From Phallusia mammillata (Eukaryota > Chordata > Ascidiacea > Phlebobranchia > Ascidiidae), in NCBI GenBank assembly GCA_003260075.1, contig QLIY01000103.1:185708-249707 (forward strand): a DNA stretch of 64,000 nt. Reading direction: 5' to 3'. A program made the position numbers and the translations under genes. The notes beneath the pieces were generated by a model. The model was not told the origin of the DNA. It did not search any database and was given only the letters and a program-made list of their open reading frames with translations. Shown here piece by piece: positions 1 through 11,008 of the stretch; positions within the stretch are counted from its first letter, which is position 1, and each line of letters opens with the position of its first letter.

Positions 1-127
1 TCATGTTTAATTTATAAACAAGTTACAACTAACGATGGCATTAGCATTTGCCGAAACGTGTTATGAATATAAAGCATGTCGCTTTTTAAGTTCCATACAT
101 TCTTATCTCATTATTTACGAATTCCAG

Positions 128-2586
128 GTCTTGCAAAACATTCGCCGACACCAGTCAGCACAGACGGTTCCGGGGACTTAGAATCAAACCTCGACGCTGA
201 AATGGAAAACTTGGGGAAAATGCCAGTCAGTTGCAACGAAATTGTCAATCGAACGCACGGTCGCGGTTCGAGGGGTCATTGGAGGGGTGGACCCCCACCA
301 GATGTTATAGAGGGGTGGATAAGGTTTGCCGGCAGTAGAAACCTCTCCAGGGGTCTGCCATTTTCGCACCCCAATACTCCACCCCATTTGCTGGGTCAAG
401 AGCCGCCGCATGTCCATCAAGCTTTGATCCAACACATTGGTGCCCCACAGGTCCGTGTCGGTGAATTTATATCCGCTGGGGTTATTTCACTTGGAATTGG
501 GGATTTTCCGTTTGACCCAAGGCAAATACCTCACTTGCGCCCTCAAATGGTGGACCGGTTCTTCGGTTTTGGAAATGGCAACGTTACCCCAATCCCTGAG
601 AGCACTGATACAGTTGAATTTGATCGCATATGTGACGGGACTAGTGACTGTCCAGGACAAACCGACGAGCTATTTTGCTTGGACAAGTTTTACTGCAAGG
701 GCAAGTCGCCTTTATATGTCGACAAGAAAATGGTAAGAGACGGGCATGATGACTGTGACGACGGAAGTGACGAAATTGCACGAATTAATCCACAAGCTTT
801 CGGCTCAAGGTACAACTTGATTGACAACTGGACTTTACAGGTTCTTGTGTGGATTATGGCTTTCACTGCGCTTATTGGCAACCTTATAGTGATCTGCAAC
901 ACTTCAATAGATTTAGTAAAGCATAACCGCGTTGCTACAGCCACAGCATTGTTACGTAGTAGGCGAACGTCTATTCAAGATATCGATCCAAAGAACGGTA
1001 AAACCCGCCTGTCCCGAGTTTCAATGACAAGCCTGCGAACAGCTACAACTGGGAGCAGTCGCTTTCGGTCCAACGGCAGCGGTATAAGCGGCCACAGGCG
1101 CTTGGTTCGCATTTGGAACTCAGTTTTGGTGCTAAATCTAGCCACAGCTGATCTCATCATGGGTGTTTATCTGATGTGTCTTGCTGTGATGTCTTTTCTT
1201 TACGAGGAAGAGAGTCAGAACTCTCACCAGCATGGCTCGTTTGACCGGGAATGGCGAACGAGTTCTACTTGTCAAGTCTTAGGTACAATGCTCGTGATAT
1301 CTTCCCAGACCTCTGTCTATACATTGGTCTCACTGACCTCTTTGCGTCTCCATACCGTACTCCGGCCATTTTCTTCCTACCACCTGAAATTCCGGTACCT
1401 CGCCATTGCGGTGGTGGGAACATGGTCCTTGTCCTCATTCTCCGCCGTCGCTCCTCTCCTTCCCTCCCTTCGCGACTTCTTTGTCCAAAAAGCTTGGGTA
1501 CCTTTCCCTCAATTCCAACCACCTGTCATTAACCGTACCACGGCAGATGCACTGGTTCGCGGCATAGCGTACATTACAAACACAAGTATTACCACAGACC
1601 CGACTGAAATGGTGTCCCCATTGTCATGGAATACAATGTTGGCTTTTGTTCAGCGCGTGGCTCCCTCCCACAGCGATTGGCAGTTTTACTCTTACTACAG
1701 CGAGGACAGTGTGTGTATGCCTAAACTGTACACCACACAGAATGATTCATTCTGGAAACACGCAATATCCAACATTGTAATCAACTTCTTGTCTGTACTC
1801 TACATCTCTTGCGCTTATATCACTATTTACTGCAAGTCCGCAAAGGAAGGGAAATCTACAAGGCGCTTTTCAAGAGGACAAAGAAAGGAAAGCATTCCGG
1901 CGGACCCAGTTGCTGGAAACAAATGGAACAGGTCTTCCGTGATCACTCGACGTGATCAGGGATCAGTAGATCAGGGAAAAACTGGTCAGCAGGACAGGAA
2001 CACCTCTTATCTACGACGCCGGCCTCGTTCCTCGGGAAAGACTTCACGTATCTTGGCAAGGAACAGCACAAGCGAGATGCAACGTCGTATCGCGTTGTTG
2101 GTCATCACTGACTGCGTGTGTTGGGTGCCCATATGTATTATGTCTTTCATAAGTATTTCTGGACGAACTATTCCAGACGCTGCCTTCGCCATCACGGCTA
2201 TAGGCCTGCTTCCCATCAACAGCGCCCTTAATCCACTCCTCTACTCAAGAGTGCTCCAGACTCTTTGGACCCGCGGTTTGTCCTCTCTTCGAGTCCGCGT
2301 AGCATCCGTTCGAAACTCTTTCGAGTCCTCTGACTCTTCTTCTGGAGGAAAAATCGTGATTGACAAGAAGCTTTCGTCGATCAGCGGAGTTACGGTGGAG
2401 GACAGCGTTGCCAGTAGCGACTATTCTCCACCAATGGGAAGACACGCTCCGCTCGCTGAAACCTTTTCCACTGGGAGTGAGTCTTCTTTTGACGACGTTG
2501 CAAGCAAGATGGCGGCCGTGCACAAAATTTCTCGAATGCCGTTAGAAGTGATTGCAGAGCATCCAACAGCTATTGAAGTTTCGTAA
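128..2586 (+). CDS. Relaxin-receptor-like (LGR type C) LDLa GPCR, 3' exon, partial
   Basis: Plasma-membrane class A GPCR. The open frame runs back to an ATG at 76, but a splice acceptor (ttccag, ending at 127) makes an exon start at 128 more likely, so the N-terminus lies outside the window. Numbered from the 76 ATG: two LDLa-type segments at about 183-201 (CDG..DCPGQTDE) and 206-233 (DDCDDGSDE), then seven membrane helices at about 254-275, 347-372, 398-424, 440-463, 563-588, 670-694 and 703-725. The TM2 motif NLATADLIMGVYL and the TM7 motif LPINSALNPLLYS are typical of relaxin receptors RXFP1/2 and related LGRs. Oddities: no leucine-rich repeats in this exon, a basic Ser/Thr-rich first intracellular loop of about 70 residues, a long third loop, and LRL where DRY is expected after TM3. 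LRRs could sit in upstream exons. The ligand is unknown. Confidence 0.85.
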
Positions 2587-3449
2587 AATACTGGATAAAA
2601 AAACAAAATGAGATTTGCTTTGTTAAAAAAGGGAAGTGGTTTTTGCTATATTTTTTTTTCTGTGTGTATTTCAGCACGCTTTTAATCATTTTCTATGTTC
2701 CAAATTTTTGCTTTTACCAACTTTTTGTAAGTGCACATCAGCATGCGCAATTCGAATTATGTATAAACAACATTGTTGATTGAATTTTACCCTTTTAACT
2801 GTTCATCATACTTTTGTTCAACGACTTTTTATAAGTTATAAATTTATGTTCAAAGCATTTCATATCGCAGCTTTATACATTGCAATTGCTGCACAAAAGT
2901 ATTGAATTTTGTGTACAGTGTTTTACGAGATATCACTATTGTTTTGTGTTTTCATCCATTTGCACTTTCGTACATTTTTTTCGCCGAAAAAATCTACACA
3001 TACACTCGAACGTTTTGCTTTTAAAAGATGCAGCACAGGGGTTTATTAGCTGAATCAGAACAAAGGAATCCTTGAGGCAAGAATTCCATGCAATTATGAC
3101 GTAATAGGACGGGATTGCTGAGTAAAACACGCTTCAGGTTTCTTGCAAGGAACTGTTGGCACTTCGAACCATTCAAATGCTAACGGCGCTTACAGTAGTA
3201 AGGCAATGTGTCCAGCAATGTAGTTGTAAGCACAATGATAGGCAAGAGAATTGAATATATAGGAGAGTATAGGTTTGTAAAATGGAGACCGTACGCGTAG
3301 TGGGTACGACATAGCTAAAGGAAAGTTTATTTTTGTTTTAAAAAATCAAATGTGTTCGCCGATGAAAGGTTTAGATTAATTTAAACTTGCCTATGTGCAT
3401 TAGTGGTGCTGGTGCCTAAAGGCCTATGTAACAAATTTGTGACACTATG

Positions 3450-3455
3450 AATAAA
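3450..3455 (+). terminator. Possible polyadenylation signal AATAAA
   Basis: Canonical AATAAA about 860 bases after the receptor stop codon. It is the first canonical signal I noticed on this strand after the gene; use is inferred. Confidence 0.35.
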
Positions 3456-3505
3456 GATACGATTGATATGATTAACTATACTATAGCCTACTATAGTTTC
3501 TAGAG

Positions 3506-3702
3506 CAGTGGTTCTGCATGCGGCTCCCAACTACCTATTCTGCGGCTCGCACCAGACCTCAGAAAACCACCAAACATTGCTATTTTAGCTTTCAAAGTAA
3601 TAATCTTCAGTGATTTTCTCAAGGTTTCGTTTTTTTGCGGCTCCCTACACACTTAAAAAAATACCATTTGGCCCCGACAATAAAAAAGTTTGAGAACCAC
3701 TG
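3506..3702 (-). mobile_element. Non-autonomous hAT-like MITE with 8-bp TSD
   Basis: A 197-bp element with imperfect terminal inverted repeats, starting CAGTGGTTCT and ending GAACCACTG. It is flanked by a perfect 8-bp duplication, ttctagag (3498-3505 and 3703-3710). A second copy lies in opposite orientation at 26952-27168. There is no coding capacity. Confidence 0.85.
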
Positions 3703-4086
3703 TTCTAGAGTATTTTTAGGCTAGTTATTGCGGTACCAAGATTTTGAATAAATTTAGGCAAAAATAATGGGAATAACTGTTTGTAGTAGATTATATATCC
3801 ACAAGTCAGTAGATAAAATCAGTATAAAGATCAGTCGCATATAGTAAGTAGAATGTAAACGTTAATAAAGCCTGAAATAGGGCAGCGTTAAGACATGTAC
3901 ATTTTAACCCAATAGTGTGTGTGATATCCAAAACAAATAGCAACAAAAAAGAAATGAAAAAGCTTAAAATTGCAATTCAAACTATTAGTTACAGCGTACA
4001 TTACTGTATAGTCATAAAAGGCGTGCGTTTAATTAACATGGTAGGCGAAAAAATAGGATATCCACTTAAGAATAAAACACAGAGGA

Positions 4087-7000
4087 ATGGATGAAAACAA
4101 CAACATCGCGGATAACACCAGCAAAGACAATGGCCAATTATTGACATCACAATCGGGAAGAGTGATTTGCGAAGGAGAAACTGACTTGGAATCGAATGAT
4201 GAAGATGACTCGTTTGAGGAAAAGAGTTATCAAACTCTGTCGTCAGTCAAGTATGACGAAGCGCCCCCTCACGTGATCGAAGCTGTCCGAGGTTTATCTG
4301 CAAATTCGAACCAAAATGAACGATTTTGTTCCGGCAATATTTTTGCTGAAAAATCCGGTTAGTAATTTCTTGATTTTTTTGAACCATGGTTAAGTGAATT
4401 AGAAACAAGTCATTTGTTCCAAAGATTGTGATATGTATATACTATGCATTAAGAGCATCAATATTATCTTATTCAAATAGAAATCTGTTGACGAATGACC
4501 TAATGTTTGAACTTTGAACATAAGATTTGACATAGTTTTTATCCACCAAACAAAGAGCAAGGTGATTCTTTTTTTTAGGTTTAAAGTACGAATGTAACAT
4601 AGGTTCTCAACCTCTTTTGTCTCGTTCATTTTAGCCAGTTTTGAAGATAAAATTAAATTACCCCTACAAACTCACATAAACACAGCCTCTTAGTATATTC
4701 CTTACTTGTTACCTTGTTAACAGTATGTTACTAATATTATGAAAGCCAGAAGAATGAAGTAAAATAATATATTCTTATATTTTGACTCTTGGGGGAAATT
4801 CACCCCTTGTTTTGAAACTCTGGTTTTAGAATTTGAATCGTAATGTTATGTTTTTAAGTGGTCGCATTCTTCGAATAGTAGAATATACGATATGTTAAGA
4901 AAAGCTTTTTTAAATAGTTGAATTCATATAATGTGAACATTTTTTTCCAATTTAGCGCAAATGGAAGTTACACCAATGTCGCACCTCTCATCGGATTCAC
5001 CCCCAACACAGAGATCTCATCATTCTGGTCAAACCAACCCCATTAACTGCTCCTTCCGTAAGTCGAAGTAACATTTGATTGTTCAGAATTTTTAGCACCA
5101 ACTTTTCAAAAGAATAAGTAAGGTAGCACAAAAATACACGGAATGTCGTAAGTACGTATAGTAATTAATAATGTCGTTTTAAGCTTTTTTCTTAAAAACT
5201 TAGATATTCTTATAGTATTCTACTTTGTGGTGTTTTATTGGGTGTTTGTTTTAGCCCTCTTAACACAAGCCTTGTCAAATACCAATACGACATGCAAGCT
5301 TGTGACGAAACGTTGCGAAATCAGTCCTCAACAAACAGCGATGACGTGTCAAGCCACCATTCAAACGTCATCAATAAACCAGGTATAACAATCATTGTTC
5401 TTTCAAGCATTTTTTATGTTAAAATACTCGTGATGGAAATTAAAAATACAACAGCTAATCGTCTGTTACGTCATATACACGTGTGTAGCGTCATAATAGC
5501 CGTTTGGCCAATCGCCGGACGTGCGGTTTTAGCCCATCCCAAGTACTTGCGTTCCATGCGATTTTTAAGGTTGGACTGTTTACATATGTGTGTGGGTGTA
5601 TGTTATATAAAACAGTCTATAAACAGCCTCAAAGGAGCAACGAAAGTTTAAGACAGTATGTCTGAAGTCTCAACCTTTAGGGAGGTGGTTCTCAACCCTT
5701 TTTCCTTTGCGGGCCCTTCTCGACACTTTCAAACTATACGCAGACCCAATTTGAAGGTTTTGGTATTTTTTGTCCTTTTTTCATTACCACAAGCAACCAA
5801 AACAGGGTGCAGAATATACAAACCACGTTTGGTCCAGGACCAAAAATTTAATTCTTGTGTCTGGGCTGCGACATCGGAAATCGTTTGTCACTGACAATTG
5901 ACCTCTGTTGCATCACTATGGGGTCCAGATGTCACAATGCATTTTAGTTTGTCGCCTACAAAGAATGTTTTTATAAAAGTTTCATGCTATTTTAAAATGC
6001 TGAAACATTATTTTAAATCGCGCTTTATAAATATCGTTGTGTGTAAACTTAAAATTGGTCGCGGGTTTACGAAACCTTTTACGGTGTCATTAGGGTCCGA
6101 TCACTTTTAATAGAATAAAATACTTTTATTAGACTTAATCTGAAGGGTGGGTAACCTACACCCCACAACCGCATAAAAAATTCTAATTTTGATCTCAATC
6201 CATCCGATGCAATTAATGCGTTATACCTCTTTTATGTACCACAGTTATTAGTTTATAACTGGGAATATGAATGGTTACGTACAAAGACAATTTTTTTTGT
6301 CTTTTTTTGTGTTGAAGTTTAGCATGCGGTTTTGTATCCTAACCAAACCTGATCAATGTTAAAGTTTTAGCCAGCAAGTACTGTTGTGCACTTGTTAAAT
6401 GTACATATTCACATCAAACAAACACCAGTTTAAATATTTAAGTTAATTTTGCCCGCACTCTTACGTTATTGCATGAGACACTTTGCGACCTGCCTTCACA
6501 TTACTACTTTTTTGGCCCGTGCTGGCTAAACAGTTGCCTTTATCTTTATTGTATCTTGTTTAGAACAACCGTAAACGCGCACATGGAAGCGATACGACAT
6601 CAAGTCATCAAGTGCTGTGCAACGGTAAACAAGCTCGCTGCAGTGACAACCGATTTATTCCGCTTTGTCCACCTGATGGTCATTCGAGGTCAAGGTCTCC
6701 TCAACCTGCCGTCGCGTCCCCCCGAAGTCTTCCCACTTCGATTGTTACATCAAGTTCCTACCAAACGCGACCAATTTGCTGGCAGCCTTGCAATGCAGAT
6801 CCCCCCGCAGGGCCAGCTCTTTCACAATGGGCTATTTACGATGGCTGTGAACGCAACCCTGAAGACCAGACAGTATCAAACTGCCATCTCACACAAACGC
6901 TTCTTATTCCGGATCTCGGTCGTTCATCAACGTGTTCTCAATACAGCAACAGCGGGAATTCGAGGCCCCCAAACCCGTGGGCCAACTTCCGACCAATGTC

Positions 7001-9954
7001 GTCCGCTGCATGGAATGAGCCAAGTGGTCAAGCGCAAACCTGTGAAACCTCTCGGGATCCTGAAAATCTTCCGCCGGAAAGCGAGCCGGAAATTCGAAAC
7101 GAAACGTTTCCTATGACCCGACGGTATATCATAAGAAGCATGCTCAACACAAGTTCGCCGACAAATCAATACAGACCAGGAAATCGCACAAGTGTGGCCG
7201 AAACCAGAAGATTCGGAGACAGTGAAATCGACCCACATCCCCCATTTGTTCAACGCCCTTATGCTTATCCTTCTGCGATGCCAAACAATGTACAGATGTT
7301 ATCTAGAAATCTACATTTTGTCAACAACTTTGGTGTAAAGAATTACTCAGGTGCGCTATTGGTGGATGGAATTGTAACACATTACACTGTTATCCGCATT
7401 TATAAAAACTTGCTTAGCAACGCAGTCTAAACGGTTAGTGGAAAAACGAAATCTCGTTAAATGCGACCAATTTCTCTTGCAATTTTCCAATTGCTTGGGA
7501 TTTATAGTTTAACCTGCACTTTAGAAAAACAAACAGATACTTTGGGCCCCGTTTCCTTACAGTAGCAACGGAGACACCTTCAACAATAAACAACCCAAAA
7601 CACAAGGCTTGTCATTGCTCATTATAAAGATTCTCAATTCTCTCTAAAAACCGTTTGCGAATATTTTCACAATTTTCAGATTTAAAACTATTTTATTTTT
7701 ATTTTTAGGAAACGGAATTGTGACGTCATACAAGAACAAGGCCGCCATCTTGCCTGACGTCACACAGGGTTATGACGTAATATCGAAGGGCCTTCCGCCT
7801 CACATTTCGACGAAAGATGTTTTTTGTCTTGTTCCCGGTCGATTAGGGTGAATATATTGTTGGGTAGTGTTTTGCGATCTTGTACTTTCTCGCTAAGAAA
7901 TTTGTTTAAACCATGAGTTGTATGTAGGAGTACATGTTGTGCGGTTAGCCGAAAAAGTTCGCTTAAAGTCCGAATTAATTTGTTAAAGGTCTGCACAAAA
8001 ATATGTTGGACGCGCAAAAAGAAAGCTCATGTACTTTTGCGCAAAGAAAGTAAAATTATTGCACAAATATGCTTTATAACTTTAAGGTCAAACCTGTTCC
8101 TGACCCAAAAAGCCAATCCCAACTTACAACTTTGGAATTTGTATCGAAGTTAGAAAAGTACAGAGAAAAAGAGAAAGCACGTCTTGCTGGTATCAATGGT
8201 GTCGCTAACTTAATAAAACTATTTTTTTCTAGCATGCCTAATCAAAGCAAACGACACGAGGTTCTTGTGGGTGAGATTCTTCGCCGGGTTTTGACGCCCG
8301 AAAGCCTGAACATTTCACTTCTTGGCCCGATCCTCCGCAAAGCTAAGTCCAAGAACGGAACGCAATACCTTCGCGAAAAGCTGCAACAAATCGGAGTAGA
8401 GCTGCCGCCCGGACGACGAAAAACGGCCAAGTGCACACTCTTTACCTCTCTTACTGAAAGTACGGGTTTGTCCAAAAACATTCACAGTAACCGTTTTTGT
8501 TTCGGGCTTAAATTTTAATAAAACGGACTGGATTAGGGCGTGACTTTACACTTAGCCTCATTTGTGCTATAGTCACTAACTTTCGGGCCCAATACGGGGA
8601 CATTCGGACTTAGACCGGATTTCGGACTTGTACTTTTGAGTTTGTGCCCCAATTTCGTTTTCCACTTTATGCAAACAGCCTTAAAAAGTAGTGTGAGTAA
8701 CAACAATACCGAGAGAGAACTGTTAAATACGCGTTGCTCTAAATAATCCTTGTTGGTCATCAACACAAAATCATTTTTTTGAAACTTACTGAATTTTCAA
8801 CATACTTCAATTTAATTTAGAATATCTAAACTTAGTTTTATATCGAGAACACTATTCTTTAACGGAACGTTGTATAAACGACTAACTGGGATAAAGGCCA
8901 CAACAACAAATTGTTTACATGTTTGCAGTATTTCTGTACACTCGTGGGTACTGGGCTAGTTCTCCGGTGAACTTTTGCCCACAAACCTTGTTTTTGCAGG
9001 TGAAGCAGGTCAACTTGCTGAAGACTTCTCTAAATTATGCCAGTGTGAGTTTCCTGCGAAAGCCTTGGCCAAAAAAGCTCTCCAGCGCCGCTATGCGGAG
9101 GAATCGGCGGCTTATAAATCGGAGTCCATCGCCTCATCTCTGTAAGATTCAGTTGTGCTTACGTTATTACCGGAGAGTTTCTTTTAACTAATTAAGACCA
9201 TCAAGCCAGAAAATGATAAGCTACAGACAGTGCGCACTTGTTTGCGAGTTTCCTCCGTGGTTTATGCCCATGTGTAGCATCGAACACAATAGGTGAGGCT
9301 TTTTGTAGCCTGTTACTCCGAACAAAGTGCCGTTAGATAGCTACACTAGCCAATACGGCCAATCTCTTCTCACCAGCTGCACTGATGAAACCTTATAGGT
9401 CGAAACAGTGTGCACTGTCTGCAACTTCTAAATAAGACCTGAACCCTATTAAGGCTATCTCAGTCATAGACCTAAATTTGTGTTAACCTTTTACCCACGT
9501 AAGAAAGTGAACAGATACATATGATTTAAACGCGGCTTGCTTGCAATTTTATGCACAGAAACAAAAATCTGTTCTGATTTAAACATTACCATTTAATTAT
9601 TTTGTGGCTTATAATCAGTAACCTTAAACTTTGTAAAACCTAATAGTTGTGTTTCTTTGCTGAGTGCTTCTATACATATATAAATATATATATACAATTA
9701 GATTTTAACAAAAAAATTGTTACAGGGAGCTTCTGGACTGCTTTATAGAACTACTTGGCACCAAGCCCTTTGAAACCTTTAACGAACCAAACGTTACATT
9801 TTCGAGTAATCGTTCTTCATCAACTTCGTCTCAACTTTACAACTATGAAACTTTAACTCACGGCTTCGGTCTTAAAGCCTTAATTAGTTCTCTACGTACT
9901 TTTCGGGCTTTTTTGTTGTATTTGGAGGACGAACGAATATCTGATGCCCTGTGA
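4087..9954 (+). CDS. Transcription factor AP-2 (TFAP2-like), 8 exons
   Basis: Sequence-specific nuclear transcription factor that binds GC-rich palindromes as a dimer. Exons: 4087-4357, 4956-5057, 5255-5382, 6564-7350, 7709-7847, 8233-8459, 9000-9141, 9726-9954. All joins use GT-AG and keep phase, giving 674 aa. The first ~465 residues are Ser/Pro/Asn-rich and diverged, with an acidic patch near 33-45, fitting an activation region. The AP-2 hallmark begins with DVFCLVPGRLG (end of exon 5) and continues in exon 6 with the invariant-type RKAKSKNG and LREKLQQIG, and ELPPGRRKTAK. Exon 7 carries CEFPAKAL and exon 8 LTHGFG of the helix-span-helix dimerisation domain. The protein is longer than vertebrate AP-2 (about 440-480 aa) because of the N-terminus. 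An additional 5' exon cannot be excluded. I cannot tell which Ciona AP-2 paralogue this is. Confidence 0.93.
5684..5985 (+). mobile_element. Truncated hAT-like element in AP-2 intron 3
   Basis: Diverged copy of the element at 34851-35187. It shares the left end (GGTTCTCAACC), the stretch around TTGAAGGTTTTGGTATTTT and the TGGTCCAGGACCAAAA palindrome. The right inverted repeat is not recognisable and no target duplication was found. Confidence 0.65.
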
Positions 9955-11008
9955 AATTCCGGTAGATGACGCCCCAGTGCTGCATTAATTTGTGTTGTTG
10001 TTTTCTGGCCATTGTGGTGCAGCTTGTTTTAACGCCATTTCTTTGTTATGTGTCTATAGCTTCAGTCCTTGCTGAAAAGTGTTATTTGCTTACAAACCTT
10101 TTTCAAGTTTCGGTACATCTTCTGTGTGACAGGCTCAAAAAAGTTTCTAACATTGCACGGGTTATAAAAATGAGCATCAAAATAAAGTACAATTGGCTCT
10201 ATGCACATTCACATTCATGTAAACAGTGTATATTTTGTAAACCCAAGCCCGAAATCCTACCTTAAAAGCAAGACCGTCTAATACAAATATGGTCTAAAGG
10301 TTTTTTTTTCATGTTTAGGAATCAGTGTTAAAAACTTCAACCCAAGTAATACATGAAAAAAACATAAAAACACACCTCGAACTAATATAATGCACGACGA
10401 TTTTTGTACGAACACAATTTTATTTAACAATACAAATTACAGCCTATTATAAGAAGTAAATTCCATTGTTTAAAACATCTCAAACACAACAACAGTCCAA
10501 TTTGACCTGTGTGTGATCGGATTAAGTGCAGCTGATTTAATTACGTGGGAAAACAGAAGCACCCGGTTGACGTGTTTGTTGAAACTCTTCACATCGGGCG
10601 TTCTGCCATCAATCGCACTCTTAGTCTGCCCGGTGAATGGGCCACTCGATTTCGGCTAAAAGTCAACACACCGTATTGTGGTGGCCTGTAACAAAAGCTC
10701 CTACTGAATGAGTTTTAAAACTCAGCCACTACAATACAAGCGCGCTTGGCTATTAAAGTTGGAAATATCGAAAAACCTTTTATATTGCTGTCTGTAGAAT
10801 TTAAGTCCATTGTTACCAAAGCGGACAGGCTTTAACTGATGAAGCACGCCTTGTATGCTGTACAGTCAAAAGGTAAACACTGTGTCAAGCCAACAGTCTG
10901 TTATTACTGCGCTTGGATACCTCAGAGTACACAAAGTTGCTAGCAGAGTGTGGTCCCAGCAGGTCGAAGTCGTACACTTCAGACACAATTATGTGTTCTT
11001 GAGCTATT
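9955..11008. other. AP-2 3' UTR and intergenic region
   Basis: No exon recognised. It contains the probable AP-2 3' UTR and, towards the right, the upstream region of the ankyrin gene. Confidence 0.5.
10181..10186 (+). terminator. Possible AP-2 polyadenylation signal
   Basis: Canonical AATAAA 227 bases after the AP-2 stop codon; a plausible 3' end for the transcript. Confidence 0.5.

Larger units (their letters stand above)
2587..4086. other. Intergenic / 3' UTR between receptor and AP-2 genes
   Basis: AT-rich sequence without a convincing exon on either strand. It holds the 3' UTR of the receptor, a polyadenylation signal near 3450, one complete small hAT-like element at 3506-3702, and the sequence immediately upstream of the AP-2 gene. 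Confidence 0.5.

Noticed and set aside
5238-5651. 137-codon frame over AP-2 exon 3
   Set aside because: The frame compatible with exons 2 and 4 is a different one, which is open through the exon and fits phase exactly.
6469-7116. 215-codon plus-strand frame over AP-2 exon 4
   Set aside because: Different frame from the phase-consistent AP-2 exon; starts inside the preceding intron.
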